Source of the DNA: a virus
IMG/VR virus record: IMGVR_UViG_3300031918_000161
Span: 1 to 22,083 of that record
Reading direction: 5' to 3' (one strand)
DNA: 22,083 nt
How positions within the stretch are numbered: the first letter of the stretch is position 1; each line of letters opens with the position of its first letter. The notes beneath the pieces are model-generated. The model had not been told where the DNA came from, searched no databases, and saw nothing but the letters and a program-made list of their open reading frames with translations. Made by a program: the position numbers and the translations under genes. This document shows, one piece after another, positions 1 through 7,642 of this stretch.

Positions 1-1
1 G

Positions 2-256
2 CTCCCGTTCAACGCGTCGCAAAGCAACGCTGATTTGGCCTACGTTGCCTCATTGGAGGCTCTCACCACCAAATTGGGATTACAATTTCACGACAGGTAT
101 GCCAAGACCACCAATGGGGCGGTTCCTGCCGGGTTGCTGCCGGGATATGCCTACCCGACGGGAACAACGAACCAACAAGCCCACCCCAACGACGCATGCT
201 ACGCTATGTTGTCTCCCTACGTGCAGGATATCATCAGGGGGTTAATTGGCAAGTAA
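2..256 (+). CDS. 3' end of an unidentified phage virion-region gene
   Basis: The reading frame is open from the left edge, so only the last 84 residues are present and the start lies outside the window. The visible part ends in a segment reading AHPNDACYAMLSPYVQDII. This resembles the last block of SGNH/GDSL hydrolases (HPN or HPT, then a helix), but the usual Asp three residues before the His is Gln here, so the match is only suggestive. The position, just before the conserved protein at 337 and the tail adaptor-like gene, is where capsid or head-associated genes sit in BPP-1-like podoviruses, so a capsid or capsid-decorating protein is equally possible. An 80-base gap to the next start shows no clear terminator. 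The coding frame is secure; the function is not. Confidence 0.75.
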   Translation, partial: LPFNASQSNADLAYVASLEALTTKLGLQFHDRYAKTTNGAVPAGLLPGYAYPTGTTNQQAHPNDACYAMLSPYVQDIIRGLIGK

Positions 257-336
257 TTACCTGTTCATCGGGTTTATTTAAGACTGGTAAGGCGATGGCC
301 AGATTTCCAAACATCCCACACAAAAGGAAAATTCAA

Positions 337-939
337 ATGAACAATGATTTGGCAACATACGACGAGGCAGCGGTCATGCAAGACCAACCGCGTTATGCGA
401 TGGACAAGCGGTTGTACGTCCAGTTCTACCGCAATGCGGTCATGAGCAGTTTCAAGTCGGCGGAAGAAGGTCGCCCCATCTTTGATGAAGTTGATTTTGT
501 CCGAATCATTGTTCCCGGCGACAAGAACAGCATCGTGGACACTCAAGTAACCGAGGAACACAAAATGCGGTTCGAGAAGCAGTTTGATCGCTTCAAGAAG
601 AATCAGGAGCAAGCTGTCACAGGCACTCCCCTGGAAGTCTGGACCCAAATGACGGTGGGCCAAGTGGCGGAATTGAAAGCCATGCACGTTCATACCGTCG
701 AGCAGTTGGCCGACATGCCCGACCAATTAGCCCAACGCATCATGGGTTCGCATGCTCTGCGAGCTAAAGCCAAGCTGTTCCTGGAGGCCGCTGCTGGTGA
801 AGCTGTTACCTCCAGGTTGGCTTCCCAATTGGAATTGCGAGATAATGAGATCAACCAACTCAAACAACAGATGGCCCAAATCATAGCGGCTCAGGAATTG
901 GCTGCTAAAGCCAAGACCGTGGCTACGGTGGCCAAGTAA
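337..939 (+). CDS. Conserved phage virion-region protein with C-terminal coiled coil
   Basis: A protein of 200 residues. I chose the ATG at 337 because an AAGGAAAA ribosome site sits just upstream; an upstream ATG at 196 lies inside the previous gene. The middle part (about residues 45-100) has the EEGRPIF-DEVDFVRIIVPGDK type of segment that I recognise as recurring in many podovirus and myovirus structural regions. Residues about 105-150 look like a helix-hairpin-helix type bundle (MTVGQVAELKAMHVHTVEQL). Residues about 155-185 form a likely coiled coil rich in Gln, Leu and Ala. It lies directly before the tail adaptor-like gene (9-base gap with AAGGAG). Its exact role is unknown to me; a head-associated or assembly role is inferred from position only. 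Confidence 0.85.
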   Translation: MNNDLATYDEAAVMQDQPRYAMDKRLYVQFYRNAVMSSFKSAEEGRPIFDEVDFVRIIVPGDKNSIVDTQVTEEHKMRFEKQFDRFKKNQEQAVTGTPLEVWTQMTVGQVAELKAMHVHTVEQLADMPDQLAQRIMGSHALRAKAKLFLEAAAGEAVTSRLASQLELRDNEINQLKQQMAQIIAAQELAAKAKTVATVAK

Positions 940-948
940 GGAGAAATC

Positions 949-1674
949 ATGCTAGGTAACGCGCTCCAAGTAGCAAGACAAGTAGCAAGTGAATTGGGCC
1001 TTCCAATCCCGACGGAACTCGTTACCTCGCAAGAACAAACTTCCATCCAGATGTTGGCATTGATGAATTCCGCCGGCAACGAATTGGTGACTTATTTTGA
1101 TTGGGAGTTTTTGCTCAAGACCCACAACATCATTTCCGAAGCGGGGAAGGGGTCTTACCCCCGACCCGACAACTATCAACGCCAAATTAACCAAACCATT
1201 TGGGACAAGAACAATCGACGCCCTGCCTTCGGCCCGGTGTCCCCACAGGGCTGGCAAACTCTGAACAACGCGGTAATCACGGCGGGGCCATTTGCCCGTT
1301 ACCGTATTGCTGGTCGCAACGTGGAGTTCTTGCCTGTGCCCCAAGGTAACGGGCTAAACTACAACTATCAATACATCAGCAATGGCTGGATTCAATCCTA
1401 TCTGGACCCAGACATATTCACGTCCATGGTGACAAACGACCAAGACACCGTGCAATTTGACTTCTGGCTCATAGTCAAGTTCTTGAAGTTGAAGATGTGG
1501 CAAGCAAAAGGTCTGGACACCACCAATTTGGCCTCTGATTTCAATCGAGTAATGGATGCAGCCACCGGCCAAGACCACGGCGCTCCAGTATTAAGCACTG
1601 CTGGCGGGTACAAGACGCCGTATTTGAACATGCAAAGCGTTCCTGACGGCAACTGGAATTCTGGTACTCCTTAA
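949..1674 (+). CDS. Tail adaptor / tail tubular protein A-like protein
   Basis: A protein of 241 residues starting at an ATG behind a strong AAGGAG site. The pattern of an N-terminal helical part (ALQVARQVASELGLPIPTEL, then helices to about residue 60) followed by a Trp- and Tyr-rich beta part (residues 85-150) and a helical C-terminus resembles the gatekeeper/adaptor proteins that form the 12-mer ring under the portal in short-tailed phages (T7 gp11, P22 gp4 class). Size fits that class. The next gene encodes a nozzle-like protein and overlaps by TAATG, matching the usual adaptor-nozzle order. Assignment rests on architecture and order, not on a unique motif, so it could be another head-tail connector. 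Confidence 0.6.
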   Translation: MLGNALQVARQVASELGLPIPTELVTSQEQTSIQMLALMNSAGNELVTYFDWEFLLKTHNIISEAGKGSYPRPDNYQRQINQTIWDKNNRRPAFGPVSPQGWQTLNNAVITAGPFARYRIAGRNVEFLPVPQGNGLNYNYQYISNGWIQSYLDPDIFTSMVTNDQDTVQFDFWLIVKFLKLKMWQAKGLDTTNLASDFNRVMDAATGQDHGAPVLSTAGGYKTPYLNMQSVPDGNWNSGTP

Positions 1675-3269
1675 TGGCCACCAAGCATACTCCTTTCGGA
1701 AAGCCGCAAGTAAGCGGCTCTACCACCGTTCAAGCCCCCACTGGCGGGTTGAACGCTTTTAATCCTATCTCCAATATGCCGGAGACAGACGCTGTTATCA
1801 TGCGCAATTTCTTCCCAGAAGCGTTTGGTTGCCGGGTAAGGCGCGGGTATGTGCAACACGCCACCGGATTTGCCGGGGAAGTTTGTAGTGTCCTGCCTTA
1901 CACCCCATCTGTCGGGGCCAGGAAGATATATGGCGTGGACCAATACGGGGCGTACGACATCAGCATGCCTGGGGACATTGCCGGCCATGCGGTAGCGTGG
2001 GCGTCGACCAACCCGTGGTGGCAAAGCACCAACATGTCCAACCCGTCCGGCACCCACATGGTCGCCTTCAACGGGACGGACGACGGGGTGATCATCAATT
2101 CTTCTGGCATGCACCGGCTGGTAGTTGGCACAGTCGCAGCTAACTATACTTGGGTAGGCATTGACCCGAAGAAATTGGTAGTCCCCATCGTCCACCAACA
2201 CCGTCTTTGGGCGGTCGAAGTGGAATCCACCAGGGCTTGGTATTTGCCGCCTGAGCAAGTATGGGGCACGGCCAAGTTCTTCGACTTCGGGGCTAACTTT
2301 AGCCAAGGTGGGTTCCTCCAGACATTGGCTATATACACTCAGGATTCCGGCTACGGGCCTGACGACTATTTAGCGGCCATTTCGTCGGCAGGGGAGATCG
2401 TGCTGTACAAGGGCACCAACCCTGAGTCCTCCACCGATTGGGCTTTGGTTGGGGTGTTCTTTGTCGGGGCCACCTTCACGCGCCGTTGTACAGCCAAGTT
2501 CGGCGGCGACGTAGCCGTGCTGACTGAATATGGCATGATTACCATCAGCACCCTGGCCAAACCTGACAATACCTCAGTGTTGGACAATGCGCTGTCGCAA
2601 AAGATTCAGACCCTCATTAGTGAAGTGGTAGTAGAAGGGTCGTACCGTGTTGGCTGGAACATGCTGCTATTCCCGACAGCAAATATGATGCTAATCAATG
2701 TTCCTGGCATAGTCCCCTCCCAAACGCTTCAACTAGTTTACAACACCATCACCAAGGCTTGGGGGCAGTTTCAGGGCATGTCGGCCAATTGCTTCCAAGG
2801 AGTGGGGAACACCTTGATGTTTGGTGGCGATGGCGTGGTCTACAGGGCATGGGAAGGGTACATGGATAATGTTCTCCTGGACACCACAGGAGGTATTCCC
2901 ATCGTAGCCGAATGCCAACAGGCATTTAGTTATTTCGACCTACCTGGAGCAAACAAACACTTCAAAATGTTCCGCCCCACGTTCGTGTTCTCCGGCAAGT
3001 TTAAATACAAAGCCGGAGCAAACATGGACTTCGACTTTGCGACCCTGCCGGCCCCGGCTGCGTTTGGTACTTCTAACTTCGGGGTTTGGAACGACACCTT
3101 ATGGGATGATGGCAGCGTTTGGTCGGGCGGGTCGCAATCCTCCAAGCAATGGGCAAGCATCATAGGCATAGGGTATGCGGCAGCCATCCGAATTGCTGTT
3201 GAAACTACCAGCGAGACTTTGTGGGTTTCCACTGATTGGTTGATCGAGAAGGGTGGGGTGGCGGGATGA
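1674..3269 (+). CDS. Tail nozzle / packaged-DNA-stabilisation-like protein
   Basis: A protein of 531 residues, start codon overlapping the previous stop (TAATG). The N-terminus has the sequence QAPTGGLNAFNPISNMPETD followed by AVIMRNFFPE, a signature I recognise from nozzle-type proteins of podoviruses: the chain enters a large beta-propeller after an 'APTGGL' arm. The remainder is beta-rich with many aromatic and Gly residues and few charged helices, as expected for a propeller (P22 gp10 and T7 gp12 class). These proteins close the tail tube and carry the fibres. The stop overlaps the next gene's start (ATGA). Function follows from the family and from its place after the adaptor. Confidence 0.72.
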   Translation: MATKHTPFGKPQVSGSTTVQAPTGGLNAFNPISNMPETDAVIMRNFFPEAFGCRVRRGYVQHATGFAGEVCSVLPYTPSVGARKIYGVDQYGAYDISMPGDIAGHAVAWASTNPWWQSTNMSNPSGTHMVAFNGTDDGVIINSSGMHRLVVGTVAANYTWVGIDPKKLVVPIVHQHRLWAVEVESTRAWYLPPEQVWGTAKFFDFGANFSQGGFLQTLAIYTQDSGYGPDDYLAAISSAGEIVLYKGTNPESSTDWALVGVFFVGATFTRRCTAKFGGDVAVLTEYGMITISTLAKPDNTSVLDNALSQKIQTLISEVVVEGSYRVGWNMLLFPTANMMLINVPGIVPSQTLQLVYNTITKAWGQFQGMSANCFQGVGNTLMFGGDGVVYRAWEGYMDNVLLDTTGGIPIVAECQQAFSYFDLPGANKHFKMFRPTFVFSGKFKYKAGANMDFDFATLPAPAAFGTSNFGVWNDTLWDDGSVWSGGSQSSKQWASIIGIGYAAAIRIAVETTSETLWVSTDWLIEKGGVAG

Positions 3270-3736
3270 TGCTCGACCTATTCGCCAAGAACGTTCCGGA
3301 TACCAACACCCCGCTGGCCAGCAGAGAGGGCATCGCCCTTATAGAGGCCACTTTAGTGGAGGCTTTCTCCGAAAATGGATGGGAAGATTCATTTCCCCTC
3401 CAGCACAGATTTGCTGATGGGGTGTATGCTAGGGAAATGTTGATCCCTGCCGGACACCTCATAGTTGGTAAAATTCATAAGTTTGGTCACCTAAACGTGA
3501 TCACCAAAGGACTCGTTTCAGTATTGACTGAGTTCGGGGTAGAGACATTACAGGCTCCCACTACCTTCATCAGTAAGCCGGGCACCAAGCGGGTTGTTTA
3601 CGCGCATGAGGATACGGTCTGGACCACTTTTCACGGGACGCAACATACTACTCCCGACGAAGTGGAGGCGGACATCATCTGCAAAACATTCGCTGAGTAC
3701 GATGCTTACGTTAGCAAACAATTGGAGAACAAGTAA
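3266..3736 (+). CDS. Cupin-fold phage protein
   Basis: A protein of 156 residues. I place the start at the ATG at 3266, which overlaps the preceding stop as ATGA; a second ATG follows at once, and an in-frame ATG at 3236 would overlap the nozzle gene further. Residues about 60-130 alternate short beta strands with Gly/Pro turns (MLIPAGHLIVGKIHKFGHLN, then VLTEFG, FISKPGTKRVVYAHEDTVWT), the pattern of an RmlC-like cupin barrel. Histidines in the first strand pair and near 'TFHGT' could be metal ligands. Cupin-like proteins of this size occur in podovirus tail regions, but their role is unclear; it may be structural or a virion enzyme. The stop overlaps the next start (TAATG). Confidence 0.65.
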   Translation: MMLDLFAKNVPDTNTPLASREGIALIEATLVEAFSENGWEDSFPLQHRFADGVYAREMLIPAGHLIVGKIHKFGHLNVITKGLVSVLTEFGVETLQAPTTFISKPGTKRVVYAHEDTVWTTFHGTQHTTPDEVEADIICKTFAEYDAYVSKQLENK

Positions 3737-4812
3737 TGACTTGGGGCGCTATAGGTGGGGCAGCAGTATCGGTGGTTGGCGGATCGCTGTTAAATAAGGG
3801 CAAGAGCAGCGGCAGTTCCAACGCCGACGCTTCTGCTGCGGGTAGTGTGCAATCCTGGCAAGACATTCAGAAGGCAAACGACCTTAACCGTCAAAATGCC
3901 ACTTGGTCGCAACAACAAAACCAAGCGGCCAATACAGCGGCGTTGGGCACGAACAAGGACAATCAACTGTGGGCGCAAGGGGCTAACCAGACTTCTCTGG
4001 ACGCTCAGAATGCCGCCAATCGAGACAATGCTGACTATGTGTTGGGGCAGAACCGCACCAACATGCAGACCGCTGGCGGCGGATTGACTTGGGAGCAGGA
4101 CCCCACTACCGGTGCCTGGACCCAATCCTCGTCCCTGAACCCTTCGGCTCAAAATACCCTGGACGCCCTGCGTGGCAGCTACGGCACCGCTGCTGGCAAC
4201 CTAGACACTGGCGGCGGATTCAACGTCAACAGCGACTACATGAATGCCATGAAGGCTCAATTGCAGCCCGGTCTGGACCAGACGCGCAACAACGAAAACG
4301 CTCGGTTGGCGGCGATGGGCTTAGCTTCGGGTTCAGGTTCCGCCTGGGACAGTTCTCAGGACACTTTGAACCGATCGGCCAACGACGCCAACCAAAAAGC
4401 GGTACTTGGTGGTTTTGACGCCTGGAACACTTCCCAGACTGGTTTGCGTAACAATATGGCCACTATGATGAACGGTCAAACCAGTCTGCTGGGCCAAGCC
4501 CCCACTCAGGGCGCGGCTCAGATGGGCGGGTTGCCCGGCGCTGGCGCTGCCATGGTTACTGCCCCCAACATGGCTGCGGCTCAGATGGGCCAAATCACCG
4601 CCAATGCTCCTACCAATGACCTTGCTGGCGCTATGTCTGCTGATTCTGCTACCCAACAAGCCAACAACAACCAAATCGCCGGGGTTCTTGGCAAGGCTGG
4701 CGGTAAAGCTATCGATTGGTGGAATCAAGCCGGAAGTTCCGGCGGATCAATGCCTGCTAATTGGTCGGGGGACTACTATTCCAACCCCAACAACGATAGC
4801 TACGGATTCTAG
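3736..4812 (+). CDS. Ejection-type internal virion protein
   Basis: A protein of 358 residues. The N-terminus (MTWGAIGGAAVSVVGGSLLN) is a short glycine-zipper-like hydrophobic stretch, able to enter a membrane. The rest is extremely rich in Ala, Gln, Asn, Gly and Ser with almost no Cys and few aromatic residues, low complexity in places, and helical in the middle. This composition and the location between nozzle and fibre genes match the first of the proteins ejected with DNA in T7-like and BPP-1-like phages. They form a channel across the cell envelope. No enzymatic motif is visible. Assignment is by composition and order. Confidence 0.6.
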   Translation: MTWGAIGGAAVSVVGGSLLNKGKSSGSSNADASAAGSVQSWQDIQKANDLNRQNATWSQQQNQAANTAALGTNKDNQLWAQGANQTSLDAQNAANRDNADYVLGQNRTNMQTAGGGLTWEQDPTTGAWTQSSSLNPSAQNTLDALRGSYGTAAGNLDTGGGFNVNSDYMNAMKAQLQPGLDQTRNNENARLAAMGLASGSGSAWDSSQDTLNRSANDANQKAVLGGFDAWNTSQTGLRNNMATMMNGQTSLLGQAPTQGAAQMGGLPGAGAAMVTAPNMAAAQMGQITANAPTNDLAGAMSADSATQQANNNQIAGVLGKAGGKAIDWWNQAGSSGGSMPANWSGDYYSNPNNDSYGF

Positions 4813-4820
4813 GGGGCAAC

Positions 4821-6017
4821 ATGGAACTCGATCTTAACGACCCCAACTTGGACTTTGCCGGCCAGTCCGACGTCATCGCCAGAGCCTTGCGCATGGCCCA
4901 AGAGCAACAAGATATGCCTATGGGCGGACCCCAATTTCACGGCAAGTGGAACACCACCGGCAACGGCATAGCCACAGCCCTGACTAATGCTCTTGGGCAA
5001 TACGGCGTTAAACAGGCCGAAGGCCAACAGACTGCTTTGAATAAGGAGCAAATCAGCCGTTTCGACGCCATTGCAAAACAATTGGGTACGCCGGGCACCA
5101 AACGCGGGAAGGTATTGTCCAAGACACTATCCGGCGATCAACAGGGTCCGGAGCAAATGGTGGATGGTGACGTTCCTCTGGACCCCATCGAAGAAAATCA
5201 GCGTCAAATGGGGCTTGGCATGCAAATGAGCAAGCTGCCCATGGCCAACAAAGTTGGGATGGAGTTTATCAAGTCCGGAGTTGGTTTTCCGGAGAAGATG
5301 GCCACGTTGCAATCCCAACAGGAACAGGCCAAGATGCTATTGATCCAACGTTCCCAGGACCGCATGGCCGAAATTCAAACTCGTCTGGAAGACAAAGCGT
5401 TGGATAGGGATTCTAGGGAGGCTCTGGCTCGTGAGGGGTTTGCCTTAAGGGAGCAAATTGCCGGAATGACCAAAACCCTTGGGAACGCGAACGCCGATAT
5501 CCAGCGGGAGTTGATCCAAGCCCGAATCGACAAACTTAAAGAGCCAAAACCGCCCAGCAAAGAATCCGCTGCTGCTGAGAAAGCTCGTCACGAATCGGCC
5601 ATGGGTGTTGCTTCTATCGACGACGCTATCAAAGAATTAGACAACCCCAAGGCGAAAAACGCTATGGGGGCGCGCAACATTCTGCCTGACGCTGTTCGCC
5701 AATACACAGATCCGAATGGAGTTGTGGCCAGGGCTACTGTGGCGAATATTGGGTCGCTGAAACTCCACGACCGATCGGGCGCTGCCATTACCGCCAGCGA
5801 ATTCCCTCGTTTGAAGCCGTTCATCCCCAGCATGACGGACAAGGTTGAAGCTGTCAAGAACAAACTCGGCAAAATGAGGGAGGAGTACCTGAGAATGCAG
5901 GGCGAATGGGCCAAGAGTCGCGGTGCTACTGATTCTTACCCTCCTGAGGGTTCGGGACCAGCCGATCCTGCCCCCTCCCGTAAAGTCTACAACCCGGCTA
6001 CGGGCAGGGTGGAATAA
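4821..6017 (+). CDS. Ejection-type internal virion protein, coiled-coil
   Basis: A protein of 398 residues; AGGGGG precedes the ATG. The centre (about residues 165-260) is a long charged helix, likely coiled coil, rich in Glu, Gln, Arg and Ala. The C-terminal third contains SGAAITASEFPRLKPFIPS followed by a helical hairpin, a segment I recognise from several phage internal or DNA-ejection proteins, and a tail ending YNPATGRVE. It sits between two other ejection-type genes and its stop overlaps the next start (TAATG). No catalytic motif is visible. An internal core protein is the best guess; a tail-associated structural protein is the alternative. Confidence 0.58.
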   Translation: MELDLNDPNLDFAGQSDVIARALRMAQEQQDMPMGGPQFHGKWNTTGNGIATALTNALGQYGVKQAEGQQTALNKEQISRFDAIAKQLGTPGTKRGKVLSKTLSGDQQGPEQMVDGDVPLDPIEENQRQMGLGMQMSKLPMANKVGMEFIKSGVGFPEKMATLQSQQEQAKMLLIQRSQDRMAEIQTRLEDKALDRDSREALAREGFALREQIAGMTKTLGNANADIQRELIQARIDKLKEPKPPSKESAAAEKARHESAMGVASIDDAIKELDNPKAKNAMGARNILPDAVRQYTDPNGVVARATVANIGSLKLHDRSGAAITASEFPRLKPFIPSMTDKVEAVKNKLGKMREEYLRMQGEWAKSRGATDSYPPEGSGPADPAPSRKVYNPATGRVE

Positions 6018-7639
6018 TGGCCAAAATCATAGGACTTCCGGACGGGTCGGAGGCCGAATTTCCGGATAATATGTCCGATGACGATATTGGGACGGTGCTG
6101 CAGAAGCAATTCCCGTCCCCGGTCAAAACGCCCGACGCCCCTGCTTTGGGCACGACCGCACCAGAGCCTACTGGCTGGTCTAATTTGGGCCGTCAACTAG
6201 GGCTGTCGGCCAGGGCTGGCGCTAACGTCGTAGCGTCCCCTGTAATCACGGGCGGCAGACTCCTTAACAAAACCATCAACGCCATGGGCGGAAACGTAAA
6301 TCCGGACTTGCAGGGCACCCTGGACAAAGGGTTAAACGCTTTGGGTCTTCCGGAGCCACGTACCGACAGGCCGATAGAACAAGCCGGACAAATGATGGCG
6401 CAGTCGGCCCCCGCTGTCGCTTTACCGGGTAGCCTACTGCCGCAGGCTCTTGGCAACGCAGCCCTGTCATCCGTGCAATCGCCGGTGGGTCAGGAATTGG
6501 AGGAGGCAACTATCGGGGGCGCTACGGGCGCTATCGGACAGGGCTTGTCCAGACTCGCCGGGGGTGTAATAACCCCGTCTGCAAGGGCGCTGGAATTGCT
6601 GAGAAGCGGCGCAAAGAATCTTACCCCTGGCCAAATGCAGGGCGGGTTGCTGAGAAGAACGGAAGAAGCACTGGCCCAAACCCCGTTCATTGGCCGTCCC
6701 ATGCGAGACAGAATCGCGGAATCTCGAACGGGATGGGAGCAATCGGTAAAGGATGCTGTTGCCCCTCCCAAATCGGCCCCAGGGTCGTCCGACAGCATAG
6801 CGGCGTTGCAGGAATCCTTCACCAAAGCATATAACGACTCGGTGAACATGGCCAAGTTCAAGCCGGGCACCCAACCGGTCAAATTGACAGATGATTTGGT
6901 CATGAGCGCCAAGAACAGGGTTCCAGGGGCTACCGGGGAACAGATGGACAAGGCCGCCAAATTGGTGGATAATTTGATGGAGAACGGCGGCAACCCGCAC
7001 ACCCCGGCCTCCCTGCAGCAAGTCGAAAGTAGCCTGAAAACATTGGCCAGAAAGTTCGAATATTCGCCCGATCCTGAACAAAGCATATACGGGGATTTAT
7101 TGGGCAACATCGCTTCTGACATGCGCAGTCAGTGGAGAAATTCGCTGACCGGAACGAAAAAAGCCGAATTGGCCAGTATTGACGCCCAATACCGAAAGTT
7201 TATTCCCGTCCAGTCCGCTTCTGGAAAAGGGACAGCCAGTCTTGCCGGGGAGGAAGTCCCTGGGTCTTTTTCCCCACAGTCCCTGTTGAGGGAGTTGAGG
7301 TCCGGCGAGAAGGGGTCCAGGAAAGCGCAATGGTTTGCTGGAGAGCGGCCAATGCAGGACTCTGCCACGGCAGCTGAGAATGTAATAGGATCGTCCACCC
7401 CTTCCCCTAGTAGCATGTCGCGTCTTGCTGGCTTGGCCACTCTTGCTGGCAGCGTGTCCGGATTGGGGATAGTGCCCACAGCGTCTGTGTTGGGGGCAGC
7501 AGGGTTGTATGGAACAAAACCGGTTCAAAGAGTCCTGACGAGTAAATTCGCCACAGGCGGGAGTAAATACCAAAAACAATTGGCCGATGCTATTCGTAGG
7601 TTTTCTCCTACTGTGGCCGCTGAATTTAACCAGGAGTGA
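6017..7639 (+). CDS. Large ejection-type internal virion protein
   Basis: A protein of 540 residues, start overlapping the previous stop. It opens with a small module (LPDGSEAEFPDNMSDDDIGT) that recurs at the N-terminus of phage internal virion proteins. Residues about 60-190 are rich in Gly, Ala and Pro with amphipathic stretches, and near residues 465-500 there is a hydrophobic Gly/Ala run (LAGLATLAGSVSGLGIVPTA) that could insert in a membrane. I see no lysozyme-type or transglycosylase active site, unlike the largest T7 ejection protein. It is the third of three consecutive genes of this type, matching the usual three-component ejectosome. Confidence 0.57.
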   Translation: MAKIIGLPDGSEAEFPDNMSDDDIGTVLQKQFPSPVKTPDAPALGTTAPEPTGWSNLGRQLGLSARAGANVVASPVITGGRLLNKTINAMGGNVNPDLQGTLDKGLNALGLPEPRTDRPIEQAGQMMAQSAPAVALPGSLLPQALGNAALSSVQSPVGQELEEATIGGATGAIGQGLSRLAGGVITPSARALELLRSGAKNLTPGQMQGGLLRRTEEALAQTPFIGRPMRDRIAESRTGWEQSVKDAVAPPKSAPGSSDSIAALQESFTKAYNDSVNMAKFKPGTQPVKLTDDLVMSAKNRVPGATGEQMDKAAKLVDNLMENGGNPHTPASLQQVESSLKTLARKFEYSPDPEQSIYGDLLGNIASDMRSQWRNSLTGTKKAELASIDAQYRKFIPVQSASGKGTASLAGEEVPGSFSPQSLLRELRSGEKGSRKAQWFAGERPMQDSATAAENVIGSSTPSPSSMSRLAGLATLAGSVSGLGIVPTASVLGAAGLYGTKPVQRVLTSKFATGGSKYQKQLADAIRRFSPTVAAEFNQE

Positions 7640-7642
7640 ACA

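Noticed and set aside
1671-2306. 211-codon minus-strand open frame
   Set aside because: Lies opposite the nozzle-like gene, with a composition (Arg, Pro, His) typical of an antisense shadow.
6467-7122. Two overlapping open frames of more than 200 codons on the minus strand
   Set aside because: Both oppose the large ejection protein gene; two long frames in the same place point to a lack of stops from base composition.
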